Shown in pieces: positions 5,367 through 6,819 of a DNA stretch of 6,819 nucleotides (positions are counted from its first letter, which is position 1; every line of letters begins with the position of its first letter). A model generated the notes under the pieces. It ran no database searches. It was not told where the DNA came from and was given only the letters and a program-made list of their open reading frames with translations. The DNA is taken from the NCBI GenBank assembly GCA_030152625.1, contig JASLJD010000090.1:1-6819 (forward strand), given 5' to 3'. The DNA comes from Erysipelothrix sp. (lineage in GTDB: Bacteria > Bacillota_I > Bacilli_A > Erysipelotrichales > Erysipelotrichaceae). A program made the position numbers and the translations under genes.

Positions 5367-6614
5367 ATGTCCAAACAAATAAAAATTATTCAAGGCTTTC
5401 TTTTTCTTTCGATTGCAATGATTGTGCTGATTACTCCCTGGAAAGATATCATGCAAGGGTTTAAAGCGATTATTATGGAGTCGGATATCTTAATCAGTGA
5501 TTATTTTGAAATAGGGGGTTTAGCTGCAGGGAGTATCAATGCTCTTTTATTGGCTCTTTTTTCTTTCATTCTTATGCAAAAATCAGAGGCTGACTTCGAT
5601 GGGATGACTATTGGAACGATGTCGATGATGGCAGGATTTGGTCTTTTTGGTAAAAATATTTTAAATGTCTTACCCATTGTTTTGGGTTCTTATCTTTTCT
5701 CGCTTTATACGAAGGAATCTTACGGGAAAAATGTTAAGACTGGACTTCTAGCTTCAAGCTTTTCCCCTATTATTACTGAGATTCTTTTTGTTTTAGATTG
5801 TGATCCAGTCCTTGCTTTTTTCTTGGCATTGTTTGTGGGAATTTCGGTTGGCTTTTTAATCACGCCGATTGCAAAACATCTCTTTAAAATACATAAAGGC
5901 TATAGCCTTTACAATGTTGGTTTTGTTGTCGGAATCTTAAGCACATTGTATGTTTCACTTATGAAGTCATTTGGCTTTATTTCCTATGAACGCTATCTTC
6001 TAAGTGATGGTAACAATAAGCTCATTGCTTCTATCTTGGCTCTGTTTTTCTTGCTAAACTTTTTTTGGGGATATTTTGGCAGTCATCGTCGTTTAAAGAC
6101 TTTGACTGTTCTTTTTAAAGAAAGTGGCTATCAAGTGGATTTCTTGAAAGAATATGGTTTTTTTATCACTTTGATGAACATGAGTATCAATGGTTTTCTA
6201 GCCTTAGTTTATGTTTTGTTTATTGCGAAAGGTGATTTATCCGGTCCCGTTGTGGGGGCGATTTTAGTTGTTTATGGTTTTGGTGCACTTGGGAAACATT
6301 GGAAAAACATTCTACCGGTGATAATCGGTGTCTATTTAGGATCACTGATAGGTTTTTGGGATGCTGCTTCTGTGAGCAGTTTATTTGCAGCTCTCTTTGG
6401 TACTGCCTTGGCTCCGATTGCCGGTGTTTACGGACCTTTTATTGGGATGCTTGTTGGTTTTATGAATGCATCCTTGGTGCTGAACATTGCTTTTCTTCAC
6501 GGTGGTATGAATCTTTATAATACGGGTTTTTCGGTTGGCTTGCTTGCGGCTGTTTTTGTACCCATCTTGGAATTTTTCTCGAAACGATCTCCATACAAAA
6601 TGAAAGATCTTTAA
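5367..6614 (+). CDS. DUF1576 family polytopic membrane protein with internal duplication
   Basis: This 415-residue membrane protein has many hydrophobic segments and only short loops, and I recognise it as a DUF1576 protein, a family of unknown function. The two halves repeat the same signatures in the same order. GFGLFGKNILNVLPIVLGSYL (residues 90-110) matches GFGALGKHWKNILPVIIGVYL (304-324), and HKGYSLYNVGF (176-186) matches HGGMNLYNTGF (378-388). The offsets are 214 and 202 residues. Two similar halves suggest a pseudo-symmetric transporter or channel, but no substrate can be inferred. A basic linker (SHRRLK, 239-244) separates the halves. A terminator upstream and a promoter of its own make it a separate transcript. 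No clear terminator follows, so some reading into the DeoR-type gene is possible. Confidence 0.75.
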   Translation: MSKQIKIIQGFLFLSIAMIVLITPWKDIMQGFKAIIMESDILISDYFEIGGLAAGSINALLLALFSFILMQKSEADFDGMTIGTMSMMAGFGLFGKNILNVLPIVLGSYLFSLYTKESYGKNVKTGLLASSFSPIITEILFVLDCDPVLAFFLALFVGISVGFLITPIAKHLFKIHKGYSLYNVGFVVGILSTLYVSLMKSFGFISYERYLLSDGNNKLIASILALFFLLNFFWGYFGSHRRLKTLTVLFKESGYQVDFLKEYGFFITLMNMSINGFLALVYVLFIAKGDLSGPVVGAILVVYGFGALGKHWKNILPVIIGVYLGSLIGFWDAASVSSLFAALFGTALAPIAGVYGPFIGMLVGFMNASLVLNIAFLHGGMNLYNTGFSVGLLAAVFVPILEFFSKRSPYKMKDL

Positions 6615-6630
6615 ATGAGTTTTTCTGGGA

Positions 6631-6653
6631 TGTGATGTGCTATACTTGTGATG
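6631..6653 (+). promoter_or_regulatory. Extended -10 promoter with flanking TGTGATG repeats before the DeoR-type gene
   Basis: TGCTATACT (6638-6646) is an extended -10. It is flanked by two identical 7-bp direct repeats TGTGATG (6631-6637 and 6647-6653), 16 bp apart. Placed this way they could be an operator, perhaps for autoregulation by the DeoR-type protein; that part is inference. No convincing -35 is seen. Confidence 0.45.
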
Positions 6654-6673
6654 GTAAATGAAGGTGGGAAACT

Positions 6674-6819
6674 ATGTTAAAGAAGGAAAGACAAGTGCAA
6701 ATTTTAGATATACTGGATGAAAAAACTTTTGTGAAAGTCGAAGAATTATCAGATGCTTTGGGCGTATCTGAAGTAACGATTCGGCGAGATATCAGTGAGT
6801 TGTCCCAAGAAAACAAATT
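6674..6819 (+). CDS. DeoR-family transcriptional regulator, N-terminal part (3' partial)
   Basis: Forty-eight full codons are present and the frame is open to the window edge. The peptide MLKKERQVQILDILDEKTF, then VKVEELSDALGVSEVTIRRD and ISELSQENK, is a textbook DeoR-type helix-turn-helix: the ERQ..IL opening, the V.VEELS first helix and the VSEVTIRRD recognition helix. Such proteins usually carry a C-terminal sugar-phosphate-sensing domain and repress sugar or nucleoside genes, often a neighbouring operon; neither the effector domain nor the operon is visible here. The RBS AAGGTGG (6661-6667) is 6 nt before ATG 6674. It lies 59 nt after the DUF1576 gene and has its own likely promoter. Confidence 0.9.
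   Translation, partial: MLKKERQVQILDILDEKTFVKVEELSDALGVSEVTIRRDISELSQENK

Noticed and set aside
6299..6520. Plus-strand open frame of 73 codons inside the DUF1576 gene
   Set aside because: It is an out-of-frame shadow of a clear membrane-protein frame; the Cys- and Trp-rich product looks like a frameshifted translation.
6603..6612. AAAGATCTTT palindrome at the stop codon of the DUF1576 gene as a terminator
   Set aside because: It has no loop, weak A/T pairs and no proper T-run directly after it, so it is unlikely to stop transcription.

Overview
The window comes from a low-GC Gram-positive bacterium (Bacillota). The signs are A+T-rich codon use, strong AAGGTGG/GGAGG ribosome-binding sites, a lipoprotein-type solute-binding protein, a tRNA cluster whose order resembles the large Bacillus-type clusters, and a DUF1576 membrane protein. 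Erysipelotrichia or a neighbouring class is a guess that the sequence alone cannot settle. All supported genes lie on the + strand.

Region 1 (1-2898) is the end of a spermidine/putrescine ABC transporter operon: the C-terminal tail of the ATPase PotA, the permeases PotB and PotC, and the lipoprotein PotD. potA/potB and potC/potD overlap by 4 nt (ATGA and GTGA), and 19 nt separate potB from potC, so translation is probably coupled. A hairpin with a T-run ends the operon. The operon promoter and most of potA lie upstream of the window.

Region 2 (2900-3892) holds nine tRNA genes, each with an encoded CCA end: Cys(GCA), Leu(UAA), Arg(ACG), Pro(UGG), elongator Met(CAU), Ile2(CAU, lysidine type), Ser(UGA), initiator Met(CAU) and Phe(GAA). 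One promoter precedes tRNA-Cys. A second, stronger-looking promoter lies between Ser and initiator Met. A strong terminator follows Phe.

Region 3 (3919-5280) is a single-gene unit with its own promoter and terminator. It encodes a 417-residue protein that looks like a divergent Mga/AtxA-type regulator: two N-terminal winged helices, a helical PRD-like middle and an EIIB-like end.

Region 4 (5326-6614) encodes a 415-residue polytopic membrane protein with two similar halves, recognised as DUF1576 (function unknown). Region 5 (6631-6819) is the start of a DeoR-family repressor gene, cut by the window end. It has its own extended -10 promoter, flanked by a TGTGATG direct repeat.

Most of the window is ordinary housekeeping. 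The least understood part is the 3977-6819 stretch, where an orphan Mga-like regulator, an uncharacterised duplicated membrane protein and a DeoR-type regulator lie in a row. I see no mobile element, CRISPR array or clearly new system.
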